Shown one piece after another: positions 29,194 to 36,915 of a stretch of 64,000 nucleotides of DNA (its first letter is position 1; each line of letters begins with the position of its first letter). The notes under the pieces are model-generated. The model saw only the letters and a list, made by a program, of their open reading frames with translations, searched no databases and was not told the origin of the DNA. The stretch is from Hyphomicrobiales bacterium (GTDB lineage Bacteria; Pseudomonadota; Alphaproteobacteria; Rhizobiales; Xanthobacteraceae). A program made the position numbers and the translations under genes. The stretch spans positions 62,001 to 126,000 of the forward strand of contig PNAI01000016.1 of NCBI GenBank assembly GCA_003169835.1, read 5' to 3'.

Positions 29194-30468
29194 TCAGTGA
29201 AGGAACTTGAGCGGGAATAGTGTGATCGCCGGAATGTAGGTGATGAGCGCGAGTGCGATCAGGTAGATGATGAGGAACGGAAACATCCCGCGATAGAGCT
29301 GCGGCAATGGAATGCCGAACAGCGCGTGCGTGGCGAAGATGTTCAGCCCGAACGGCGGCATGAACAGGCCGACCGCGAGATTGACCGTTACGATGATGCC
29401 GAAATGAATCTGATTAACGCCGGTCTGCTGAATCAGCGGCGCCAGGAGCGGAGTGAGGATCAAAATCGCCGCCGGCGGCTCGAGCACGCTGCCGAAGAAC
29501 AAGAGCACGACGTTGATGGTCAGCAGGATGAGCCAGGTTTCCATATTCAGGCTGGTAATCAAATCAACGAGCTTCGCCGGGAAGCCACTGACGGTAATCA
29601 GCCAGGAATAGGCGCCGGCGGCGGCAACGATGATGAGGATCTGCGAAATCAAGATGCTGGAGTCCACCGCGGCCAGCCAGATTTCGCGCCAGGTGAGTTC
29701 GCGATAGATGTAACGTGCAACCAGTACTGCATAGATACAGGCGATACCGGCCGCTTCCGTGGGTGTGAAAATACCGCCGTAGATGCCGCCGAGGATCACG
29801 ACCGGAGCAAGCAGCGACCAGAACGCATCGAGCGTGGTGAGCCAGACATTCTTCCAGCGCAATCCCGCCGTGAGCGGGATCATGTTCACGCGAGCGTAGT
29901 ACAAGATATAAACGGAGATCAGTGCGCCGATGAGCAGGCCGGGCACGATGCCTGCAAGAAACAGCAGCGGCACTGACTGCTGCGCCGCGATGCCATAGAT
30001 GATCATGGGGATTGACGGCGGGATGATGACGGCGATCGATCCGCACGACGCGATCAAACTGCCGGCGAAGGCCGGGCTGTAGCCGCGGCTTTTGAGTTCC
30101 GGCACCATCAGGCGGCCGATTGCGGCGACGCAGCCGACGCTTGAGCCGGACATGGCGCCAAACAGTTCGGACGACGCGATGGTGGCAAGTGCGAGCGAAC
30201 CGCGCACGCCTCCGATCAGCGAGAGCGCCCATTCCACCAGCCGGCGCGCGAGGCCGCCGCGGCCCATGACTTCGCCTGCAAAGATGAACAGCGGAATAGC
30301 GAGCAGCGGAAAATTATCGAGGCCGCCGAACATCGAAATATGCATCTGCGAGAGCGTATAGCCAGACGCCAAGAGGCCGGCGCCGGCCGCCGAGAGCAGG
30401 GCGACGTAAATCGGAACACCGAGCACCAAAAGCAGGAGCGGGAGCAGGATCAGCGCCAACGAAACCAT
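29194..30468 (-). CDS. dctM: TRAP transporter large permease DctM
   Basis: A 424-residue, about 12-helix membrane subunit that carries sodium-coupled uptake of acids captured by DctP. The start MVSLALILLPLLLLVLGVPIYVALL at 30468 follows TAGGAC; the 46 extra residues of the ORF track are not membrane-like. Conserved segments include FAGEVMGRGGLARRLVEWALSLIGGVRGSLALATIASSELFGAMSGSS and IIPPSIPMIIYG. It lies 8 bases after dctQ and 8 before the HpaB-type gene, all on the minus strand. Confidence 0.94.
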   Translation of the reverse strand: MVSLALILLPLLLLVLGVPIYVALLSAAGAGLLASGYTLSQMHISMFGGLDNFPLLAIPLFIFAGEVMGRGGLARRLVEWALSLIGGVRGSLALATIASSELFGAMSGSSVGCVAAIGRLMVPELKSRGYSPAFAGSLIASCGSIAVIIPPSIPMIIYGIAAQQSVPLLFLAGIVPGLLIGALISVYILYYARVNMIPLTAGLRWKNVWLTTLDAFWSLLAPVVILGGIYGGIFTPTEAAGIACIYAVLVARYIYRELTWREIWLAAVDSSILISQILIIVAAAGAYSWLITVSGFPAKLVDLITSLNMETWLILLTINVVLLFFGSVLEPPAAILILTPLLAPLIQQTGVNQIHFGIIVTVNLAVGLFMPPFGLNIFATHALFGIPLPQLYRGMFPFLIIYLIALALITYIPAITLFPLKFLH

Positions 30469-30476
30469 GCGATGTC

Positions 30477-30998
30477 CTAGCCGTCTTTGCCGGGTGCTTG
30501 TTTGCCGGGGTTTTGCGCGTCCGGGTCTTCGGGCGCGAACAGGCGCGCGACTGTCATCAGGATGATCAACAGAAGACCCGAAGCGAATGTGACGTGTGCA
30601 ATCCACACTGGCATGCCGAGGGCGTCATTGCGCTGGCCAAAGCTGTAGAGCTGCGAGGTGACGCGCAAGCTCATCCAGAACAACGTGCAGAGAATTACGA
30701 TTGAGATCAGTGTCGCGAATGTGTGCAGAGCTGCGCGCAGCCGGCCGCTCGCGAGATTGACGAAGGCGTCGATGTGGATGTCAACCTGCCGCCAGGCGAC
30801 GGCCGCAGCGCCCCAGAATACGCCGGCGATCATGATGTAGACCATCGCCTCTTCCGCCCAGGAAAATGGCTGGGAAAATACATAGCGCGCGACGACGTTC
30901 GCGCCATTGATGGCGGTGACAATGATCAGGCAGGCGCCTGCGACGCCGAGCCCAATGCCGGAGATCGTCCGACCAAATCCGAGAAGAAATTGCCGCAA
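30477..30998 (-). CDS. dctQ: TRAP transporter small permease DctQ
   Basis: A 173-residue, four-helix small subunit. Features are VTAINGANVVARYVFSQPFSWAEEAMVYIMIAG, the DctQ signature around the first two helices, and WRQVDIHIDAFVNL. The start is TTG, behind GAGGGCGG. A charged tail (EDPDAQNPGKQAPGKDG) follows the last helix. It belongs with the DctP-like receptor 63 bases upstream and dctM 8 bases downstream. Confidence 0.9.
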   Translation of the reverse strand: MRQFLLGFGRTISGIGLGVAGACLIIVTAINGANVVARYVFSQPFSWAEEAMVYIMIAGVFWGAAAVAWRQVDIHIDAFVNLASGRLRAALHTFATLISIVILCTLFWMSLRVTSQLYSFGQRNDALGMPVWIAHVTFASGLLLIILMTVARLFAPEDPDAQNPGKQAPGKDG

Positions 30999-31061
30999 GC
31001 GCCCGCCCTCACTCAGCGTATTATTGTCCGCACGCCGCGCGATCGAGGCGCGAAGACGCGA

Positions 31062-32096
31062 TTATTTCACGCTCGCGGCCAATGTCTTGAGCTTGTCATA
31101 GAAGGTCTTCAGCGCGGCGTCCTTGGCAAACATCGGCTGAAGTGATTCCGCCACGCGCTTTTGCGCTTCGGCCTGCTCGGCGTCTGATAATTTCGCGAAC
31201 TTGCCGTTGTTCTTGGTCCAGACTTCACGGTCCGCCGCGAGGCGCGCGATCTGCCATTGGTTTATTTGCGGCTCGATCTTGACGGCCGTTTCGGTCACCA
31301 GTTTCTGCAGATCGGGCGGCAGCTTGTCGTAGAAGATCTTACTGATGACGGTCGTTGAAATGAGCGACCACAGCCGCGTTTCGAGGAGATACGTCGCGGA
31401 GTCGTAGTAGCGGAACGCCGTGAACACGGTCATCACGGCATTAACGCCGTCGATTGTGCCCTGTTGCAGCGCGGGCAGAACTTCCTGCAGCGCCATCGGA
31501 ACCGTTGCCGCGCCGAGCGCCTTCACCTGGGCTTGCTCGGCTTCGGAGGCAAGTACGCGGATGCGTTTGCCGGAGAAGTCGGCGAGTTTGAGGATTGGTG
31601 CTTTGCTGCCGATGAGCTGGGTGTCGTAGGGAATCAAGGAGGCGGTGATGTAGCCGCGCCCTTCGCCGAGGGCGGCGATGGTCTGCCGCGTTTCCGGCAG
31701 ATTGAGAACCTTGACGGCGTGTTCGTTGTCGCCCCATAGGCCGGTCATGGCGATTGCCTGATAGCGCGGGTCGACGGCGACATAGAATTCCGCAGGCGCA
31801 ATGATGGCCTCGATGGTGCCGAGCCGGATGCCTTCCATCATGCGTTGAAAGTTGCCGAGCTGGCTTGCGGGATAGACCTCGACCTTGATCTTGCCGTTTG
31901 AAGCTTTCTCCAGCTCCGTTTTGAACACCTTCATGTATTCATGCTGGATGTCGTTGATGGTTTGCGTCGCGAACTTCAAGGTGAAATCCTGCGCGCATGC
32001 CGGATTGGCCGTGATGGCGAACGCGGCCATCAAAGCGAGTGTGAGAACGAACAACCCGAATTGCCGGAAAGCTGCGGAGCGATGCTGGAAAGCCAC
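31062..32096 (-). CDS. dctP: TRAP transporter substrate receptor DctP
   Basis: A 344-residue periplasmic receptor. GTG at 32096 is chosen, because GGGAG lies 7 bases before it; the track ATG at 32120 adds eight basic residues. A signal peptide (FGLFVLTLALMAAFAITANPACA) precedes QDFTLKFATQTI. Family segments are YPASQLGNFQRMMEGIRLGTIEAIIAP, FSGKRIRVLASEAEQAQVKALGA and LQQGTIDGVNAVMTVFTAFRYYD, which contacts the substrate. DctP proteins bind C4-dicarboxylates, keto acids or aromatic acids; the Arg in RIRVLAS is the usual carboxylate clamp. Ligand not assigned. Confidence 0.92.
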   Translation of the reverse strand: MAFQHRSAAFRQFGLFVLTLALMAAFAITANPACAQDFTLKFATQTINDIQHEYMKVFKTELEKASNGKIKVEVYPASQLGNFQRMMEGIRLGTIEAIIAPAEFYVAVDPRYQAIAMTGLWGDNEHAVKVLNLPETRQTIAALGEGRGYITASLIPYDTQLIGSKAPILKLADFSGKRIRVLASEAEQAQVKALGAATVPMALQEVLPALQQGTIDGVNAVMTVFTAFRYYDSATYLLETRLWSLISTTVISKIFYDKLPPDLQKLVTETAVKIEPQINQWQIARLAADREVWTKNNGKFAKLSDAEQAEAQKRVAESLQPMFAKDAALKTFYDKLKTLAASVK

Positions 32097-32292
32097 GTGA
32101 CGTCTCCCTTTTTCCCCCATTCTTCAAGTCTTGGCGTCGATGTTAGTCGTTTCAGCCATCCCAGTTCAACCGTGCACCTGCACTGTTGTTTCGTTTGAAT
32201 TTTGTGCCCGCGCTCCTACAATCGGGCCTGCACGCGGAACGTGTTGAAACAGCTGCCGCGGCGAAGGGGTTTAGGCCGCAAAAGACGCAGGA

Positions 32293-32622
32293 ATGACCAT
32301 GGCTGACGAGGGCGACTGGATACGCGTGGCATCGCGCGCCGATATCAAGCCGGATGTGGTGCTTGCATCGCTGCTGGGCGATGATTCGATCGTGCTCACC
32401 GAGTTCGAGGGGCGCGTCTATGCCATCAGCGACACCTGCACGCATGAATTTGCGCTGCTCTCAGGAGGCTTTCTTGACGGCCATGAGATTGAATGCCCGC
32501 TGCATCAGGCACGCTTCGATGTGTGCACCGGCCGATGCCTTGAGGGACCCGCCACGCAGGATCTGGAAGCCTTTGAGGTGAAGATCGAGGGCGATGACGT
32601 GTATGTGAGAAAGCAGAAATAA
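32293..32622 (+). CDS. Rieske [2Fe-2S] ferredoxin, non-heme oxygenase type
   Basis: A 109-residue soluble Rieske protein like the BphF/CarAc ferredoxins that pass electrons to ring-hydroxylating oxygenases. The cluster ligands are CTH (about residue 47) and CPLH (about residue 68), in DTCTHEFALLSGGFLDGHEIECPLHQARFD. There is no signal or membrane helix. Divergent from dctP and convergent with the MmgE-like gene, it stands alone: no oxygenase or reductase is adjacent, and the only Rieske oxygenase in the window is 30 kb away. A partner must lie elsewhere. Confidence 0.92.
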   Translation: MTMADEGDWIRVASRADIKPDVVLASLLGDDSIVLTEFEGRVYAISDTCTHEFALLSGGFLDGHEIECPLHQARFDVCTGRCLEGPATQDLEAFEVKIEGDDVYVRKQK

Positions 32623-32626
32623 TTAC

Positions 32627-32668
32627 TGTCATTCCGGGCCCGGCCCTTCGGGCCATCCCGGAATGACA
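32627..32668. repeat. REP-like palindrome (GTCATTCCGGG family)
   Basis: TGTCATTCCGGG pairs with CCCGGAATGACA (12 bp) around an inner stem GGCCC-TTC-GGGCC. It lies in a convergent gap. A CTTTTTC run starts a few bases beyond it, so it may also work as a terminator for the ferredoxin gene. The same half-site (GTCATTCCGGG) recurs at 48961-49065. Confidence 0.75.
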
Positions 32669-32677
32669 AAGACTTTT

Positions 32678-34093
32678 TCAAGCCGCGCGTTCGCCCTTGG
32701 CCTGTCGTGTTATCTGCAGCAAGTCCATCAGCTTGCGCACTGAGGGGAAATCCTCCAGCCGGTTCACGGCGTCGATGATCTCTTCCACGCGTGCGGCCGA
32801 CAGACGTGTTTTGCCATAGGTGCGGAATTTCTCCTCGATCTGCGCGCGCGAAAGCGGGTTTTCGAACGAACCGCGCGGATGGTCGCAACGGCTGACAAGC
32901 TTTTTACCATTGGCGAGTTCGATCTCCACAATGGTTTGCACGCCGTTGAGGGCCGGATCGGGCCGGATCTCGATTTTCTGTTCGGCGAAGCGGCGCACGT
33001 TCGGATCGTCGTAACGCGCGGATTCGAACTGCGCCAGCGTTAGCGCGCGATCGAAGATGCTCACGGCCGCTGTGTAGTGCGCGGAAATGAGGGCTTCAAA
33101 CTTGCCCTTATATTTCGGCAGCTTGCCGTGATAGTCGAACGCGGCCGGGGCCATCGCAACGCGCATCTGCTTGACGTTCGCCGGATCGATTTCGTTTTGC
33201 TCAAGAAGATCGAACAGGGCGGTGTTCAAGCCTTGTTGCAACGATGCCGATGGCCACAGACGCAGCGCGATCTGTTCGAGTTCCCAGTGCGTGCCGAGTT
33301 GGGCTGTGGCAAGCTCGGGCTTTCCCCCGCCGGCATAGGTGTTGAACAGGCCGCCGTCCTTGGCGGTGAGGAACTCGCGGGTGGCGACGAATTTCGTTTC
33401 GGCGAGGAGCGCTGCAAGCAGCCCGGAAAGCGCGCCGCGGCACTGATGAAATTTCACCGAAGGCGTGCCCCAGGCGGCATAGGTGCCGGCGGCCTGGCTT
33501 CCTGCCAACCCAAATGCGCGCGCCATGGTTTCGGCATCGAAGCCGCGCAGGCGGCCGACGGCTGCGGCCGCACCGAAGGGACCAAGGACGCCCGGCGCAT
33601 GCCATCCCTGTTTGCGATACGCCGCGTAGTCGAGGCCGAGCCCGATGCGCGTCAGTATTTCGCTGCCGGCGGCAATCGCGACGAGAAGATCGCGGCCGGA
33701 GAGGTTGTCGCGTTCGGCGATTGCGAGCGCCGGCGGGATCACTTCCGGCGTGACGTGAGCCATCGTCGGGCGGTGCGCATCGCACATGGTGACGGCGGTA
33801 ATCAGATAACCGTTGAGCAGCGTCGCGCCCGTCAATGAAAGTTGCCCGCCGGCGATCACGCTCGATTCCTTGGATTGCGCCAGCGCTTCGGCGAACGCCG
33901 TCATCTGCGGCGTTTCCTCGCCCTGGTTGCCGGCGAGCGCGCAGGCGAGCGCATCGAGCAATAGATGTTTGCAATGCTCGCGCGCTTTTTCGGGGATGTC
34001 CTCGTAGCGCAGCGTGGCGGCAAAGCGAGCTAGTACCTGAGTGGTTTCTTTGCTCGTGTCTTGTGTGATGTCTTGCGTTGCGGCTTGCGCCAT
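32678..34093 (-). CDS. MmgE/PrpD family protein
   Basis: A 471-residue protein of the 2-methylcitrate dehydratase/aconitate-decarboxylase fold. The second ATG at 34093 is used because AGGGG touches the first ATG but stands 6 bases from the second. Typical features are LLLDALACALAGNQ, LLNGYLITAVTMCDAHRPTMAH, GLDYAAYRKQGWHAPGVLGPFGAAAAVGRL, FGLAGSQAAGTYAAWG and KFHQCRGALSG. The reaction is dehydration, isomerisation or decarboxylation of a carboxylate; which one is unknown. It sits 48 bases after the ABC permease at the end of a seven-gene minus-strand run, suggesting a role in the same acid pathway. Confidence 0.87.
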   Translation of the reverse strand: MAQAATQDITQDTSKETTQVLARFAATLRYEDIPEKAREHCKHLLLDALACALAGNQGEETPQMTAFAEALAQSKESSVIAGGQLSLTGATLLNGYLITAVTMCDAHRPTMAHVTPEVIPPALAIAERDNLSGRDLLVAIAAGSEILTRIGLGLDYAAYRKQGWHAPGVLGPFGAAAAVGRLRGFDAETMARAFGLAGSQAAGTYAAWGTPSVKFHQCRGALSGLLAALLAETKFVATREFLTAKDGGLFNTYAGGGKPELATAQLGTHWELEQIALRLWPSASLQQGLNTALFDLLEQNEIDPANVKQMRVAMAPAAFDYHGKLPKYKGKFEALISAHYTAAVSIFDRALTLAQFESARYDDPNVRRFAEQKIEIRPDPALNGVQTIVEIELANGKKLVSRCDHPRGSFENPLSRAQIEEKFRTYGKTRLSAARVEEIIDAVNRLEDFPSVRKLMDLLQITRQAKGERAA

Positions 34094-34141
34094 CGCCATC
34101 CCCTGTTGATTGGTCTTGAAGCAATTCAGATCATAACAGCA

Positions 34142-34987
34142 TCAGCGTTCGCTGTCGGCGATATCGCGCTGCCAGGGCGCGACCTTGTGCTCGAGCCAGC
34201 CGACCAGCCAGGTCAGGCCGATGCCGAGCGCCATGAGCACGACCACGGGTACGAACATGCGCGCGGTGTCAAAACTGTCGCCGGCCTTGAGAATAATGCC
34301 GCCAAGCCCGGTGAGCAGCGTGAAGAATTCCGCCACCACGATGGCGATGATCGAGCGGCCGACCGCAAGCTTCAATCCGACCATGATGAAGGGGAGCGTC
34401 GATGGAATGATGATTTTGGTCATGATCTGGAAATCCGAGCCGACGTAGGTTTTACCGAGCTCGATCAGGGTGCGCGGAACGCTTTTTGCGCCGGCCCAGG
34501 TGTTGATGGCGATGGGAAATACGGCGAGCACGGAAACGATGGCTACTTTCACGGCGAAGCCCAAGCCAAACCACAGAATAAACAGCGGAATGAGCGCGAC
34601 CAGCGGCATGGCGTAGCCTGCCGTCACGTACATCCCGAGACCTGCTTCGGCCCAGCGATAGCGGCCGGTGAGCAGCCCGAGCGGGATGCCGACAACGGCC
34701 GCTATAAAATAGCCGAGCGAAAGCGGCTTCATGCTCTGGATGAACGCTTCAAAGAGTTCGCCATCCTCGACCATCGTAACGCCGGCCTTGAATATCTCCG
34801 ACGGATAGGAGGCGAAGATCGGATTGATCTCGCGGCCGAAAATTTCCCAGAACGCGAGCATGATGACGAGCGAGGCGATCGTGATCACGGAACTCGGCAC
34901 GCTCGCGCCAAACCCTCTGCGGCGGGCGCGCGCGCGTGCTGCGGGCGGCGGGGCAGCGCTTTGCTTTGTTCCGGTTGTGTCCAACAT
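34142..34987 (-). CDS. ABC transporter permease, SsuC/TauC/NitT family
   Basis: A 281-residue, six-helix membrane subunit. The ATG at 34987 (MLDTTGTKQS) is used; an upstream GTG at 35002 overlaps the ATPase stop and would couple the genes. The inner-membrane EAA-type loop is seen in GAKSVPRTLIELGKTYVGSDFQIMTKIIIPSTLPFIMVGLKLAVGRSII. It forms an importer with the adjacent ATPase and binding protein. Substrates in this family are nitrate, sulfonates, taurine, phthalate-like and pyrimidine compounds; the neighbouring UbiD and CoA ligase point to an organic acid (inference). Confidence 0.92.
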   Translation of the reverse strand: MLDTTGTKQSAAPPPAARARARRRGFGASVPSSVITIASLVIMLAFWEIFGREINPIFASYPSEIFKAGVTMVEDGELFEAFIQSMKPLSLGYFIAAVVGIPLGLLTGRYRWAEAGLGMYVTAGYAMPLVALIPLFILWFGLGFAVKVAIVSVLAVFPIAINTWAGAKSVPRTLIELGKTYVGSDFQIMTKIIIPSTLPFIMVGLKLAVGRSIIAIVVAEFFTLLTGLGGIILKAGDSFDTARMFVPVVVLMALGIGLTWLVGWLEHKVAPWQRDIADSER

Positions 34988-34998
34988 CACCGCTCGCC

Positions 34999-35832
34999 TC
35001 ACATCGCCAGATCTGCCGGACGCTGGTCGGTGAGTTTGAGCATCCGCCAGATGTGATAGCGCTTGTTTTGGAACTCCTCGGTGCCGCGAATGCCGATCGG
35101 ATCGTTGCGCGGGCGGGGGATGTTGATATCGACGATCTCATGAATGGTGCCGTGCGGCGTGAAGATCACGACCCGGTCGGAGAGCAGCACGGCTTCGTCG
35201 ATATCGTGGGTGACGAACATGACGGTTTTCTTGGTCTTCTCGTGCAAGCTCAAGAGCTCGGTCTGCATCTCCTCGCGAATTTGCGCGTCGAGCGCGCCGA
35301 ACGGCTCATCCATCAGCAGCACTTCCGGATCGGTGGTGAGGGCGCGCGCGAGGCCGACGCGCTGCTTCATGCCGCCGGAGAGCTGGTAGGGCCGCCGGTC
35401 GGCCGACTTTTTCAAGCCCACGAGGTCGAGCATTTTGTTTGCAATGGAGCGGCGTTCGTCCTTGCGAACGCCTTTGAGTTCCAGTCCGAACTCGATGTTT
35501 TCGATCGCGGTGCGCCAGGGCAGCAGCTCGGCGTGCTGGAACACCATGCCGCGGTCATAGCCGCAGCCGTTGACCTCGCGGCCGTCGATTTCAACTGTAC
35601 CGGAGGTCTGCTCGTCCAGCCCAAGTACGATGCGCAGCGATGTCGTCTTGCCGCAGCCGCTGCGCCCGGTCAGAGCTACGAACTCACCAGCGCGGATATC
35701 GAAGGAGATGCCGTTGAGCGCGTTGACGACTTGCGTGCCGCCACCGGTGCTCACGTAATATTCTTTTGTGAGATCGCGGACGCGAACCTTGGGGCCGGCG
35801 AACGTCACAACCAAGTTCTCCGTGATCAGCAA
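34999..35832 (-). CDS. ABC transporter ATP-binding protein, SsuB/TauB family
   Basis: A 277-residue nucleotide-binding subunit. Walker A GRSGCGKTTSLR (about residue 56), Q-loop VFQHAELLPWRT, signature LSGGMKQRVGLARAL, Walker B VLLMDEPFGALD and the switch His in VTHDIDEAV are all intact. The start is uncertain: the track start is TTG; a GTG at 35808 has GGAG 9 bases upstream. It overlaps or touches the permease gene downstream and follows the binding protein gene by 33 bases, so the three form one transport unit. Confidence 0.93.
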   Translation of the reverse strand: MLITENLVVTFAGPKVRVRDLTKEYYVSTGGGTQVVNALNGISFDIRAGEFVALTGRSGCGKTTSLRIVLGLDEQTSGTVEIDGREVNGCGYDRGMVFQHAELLPWRTAIENIEFGLELKGVRKDERRSIANKMLDLVGLKKSADRRPYQLSGGMKQRVGLARALTTDPEVLLMDEPFGALDAQIREEMQTELLSLHEKTKKTVMFVTHDIDEAVLLSDRVVIFTPHGTIHEIVDINIPRPRNDPIGIRGTEEFQNKRYHIWRMLKLTDQRPADLAM

Positions 35833-35865
35833 GAGCCGCGAACGCCGAGGCCGAAAGACCGCCCG

Positions 35866-36852
35866 CTATTTCTTGACGATCTTGAGCGCATCCACGCGCA
35901 CCGATTCGTCGAGGAATGGCGTGAGATCGAGCGGCTTGTTCAGCCGCTTGGCTTCGAGCAGGACACCAACAAGCCATTTGAGCTTTTCGGTTGGAATTTC
36001 CGCCGTGGGCGAAACGTAGTCGCCCTTCTTGGCTTCGTCGAACACCGCGGCAAAGATCGGCTCAGTCGCGGCGATCTTTGTAATCTTGGCGCCGAGCGCA
36101 ATGGTCTCGTCGCGATGGCTCATCGCGTAGTTCAGGCCTTCGATATAGCCGGCCATGAAATTCACCATTTCATCGCGTTTTGTGGTGAGCGTTTTGCTTT
36201 GAACGCTGATGAGGAAGCGAGGCCATTCGGGCACGATCTCGTGCGCGAGACCGAGTGCCTTGATGCCGAGTTTCTCCTGCTCGGGGATGTATTCGGTCGA
36301 GGCGGCGGTTGCATCGATCTTGCCGCCGGCGAGCGCCTTGATGCGGCCCGACGTGCCGCCGACGTTGGCGATCTGGAGGGAATTCGGGTCGCCGCCCTTG
36401 CGCTTGATCATTTCACGCGCGATCAGCTCCGGCGTTGCGCCCGGCGCGGAGGTTCCAAGTGTCTTCCCCTTCAGGTCTTCCCACGAATTGATGTTCTTGC
36501 TCACGTACAACGCGTAGGGATAGCCGATCATCGAAGAGCCAATAAACTTCATCTGGGCGCCGCGGTCGATGGCAACGAGTGCGGGGCCGGGAGAGCCTTC
36601 CACGCTGTCGCATTGATCGGCGAGCAGCGCACGCACCACGTCGGCGTCGCCCCGCAGCTCGACATATTCAACGTCGAGTCCGTGATTTTTGAAGAAGCCC
36701 TTCTCGATCGCCATATAGAAGATGCCGGCGTCGCCCTTGGCGGAGACAAGCCCATGCCGCCACTTGGTCAGCGTCTGGGCCGAGGCGGAAATCGAAAGCC
36801 CGAGCAGAAGGCCGATCGCTGCCGCGGTCAGTTTTGTCATCCTCACTCGCAT
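35866..36852 (-). CDS. ABC transporter substrate-binding protein, NMT1/SsuA-like
   Basis: A 328-residue periplasmic binding protein. The signal peptide MTKLTAAAIGLLLGLSISASAQ is clear; the ATG at 36852 with GGAGTG upstream is preferred, although ATG 36840 is possible. Family features include GIFYMAIEKGFFKNHGLDVEYVELRGDADVVRALLADQ, DLKGKTLGTSAPGATPELIAREMIKR and GGKIDATAASTEYIP. Ligand not predictable from sequence. The gene lies between a UbiD-type decarboxylase and its own ABC subunits. Confidence 0.91.
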   Translation of the reverse strand: MRVRMTKLTAAAIGLLLGLSISASAQTLTKWRHGLVSAKGDAGIFYMAIEKGFFKNHGLDVEYVELRGDADVVRALLADQCDSVEGSPGPALVAIDRGAQMKFIGSSMIGYPYALYVSKNINSWEDLKGKTLGTSAPGATPELIAREMIKRKGGDPNSLQIANVGGTSGRIKALAGGKIDATAASTEYIPEQEKLGIKALGLAHEIVPEWPRFLISVQSKTLTTKRDEMVNFMAGYIEGLNYAMSHRDETIALGAKITKIAATEPIFAAVFDEAKKGDYVSPTAEIPTEKLKWLVGVLLEAKRLNKPLDLTPFLDESVRVDALKIVKK

Positions 36853-36915
36853 TATGATGCACTCCTATCACAACTGGCGTTTTGGATCAGCGCGCGGTTG
36901 CGCGCAGGGTATCGT

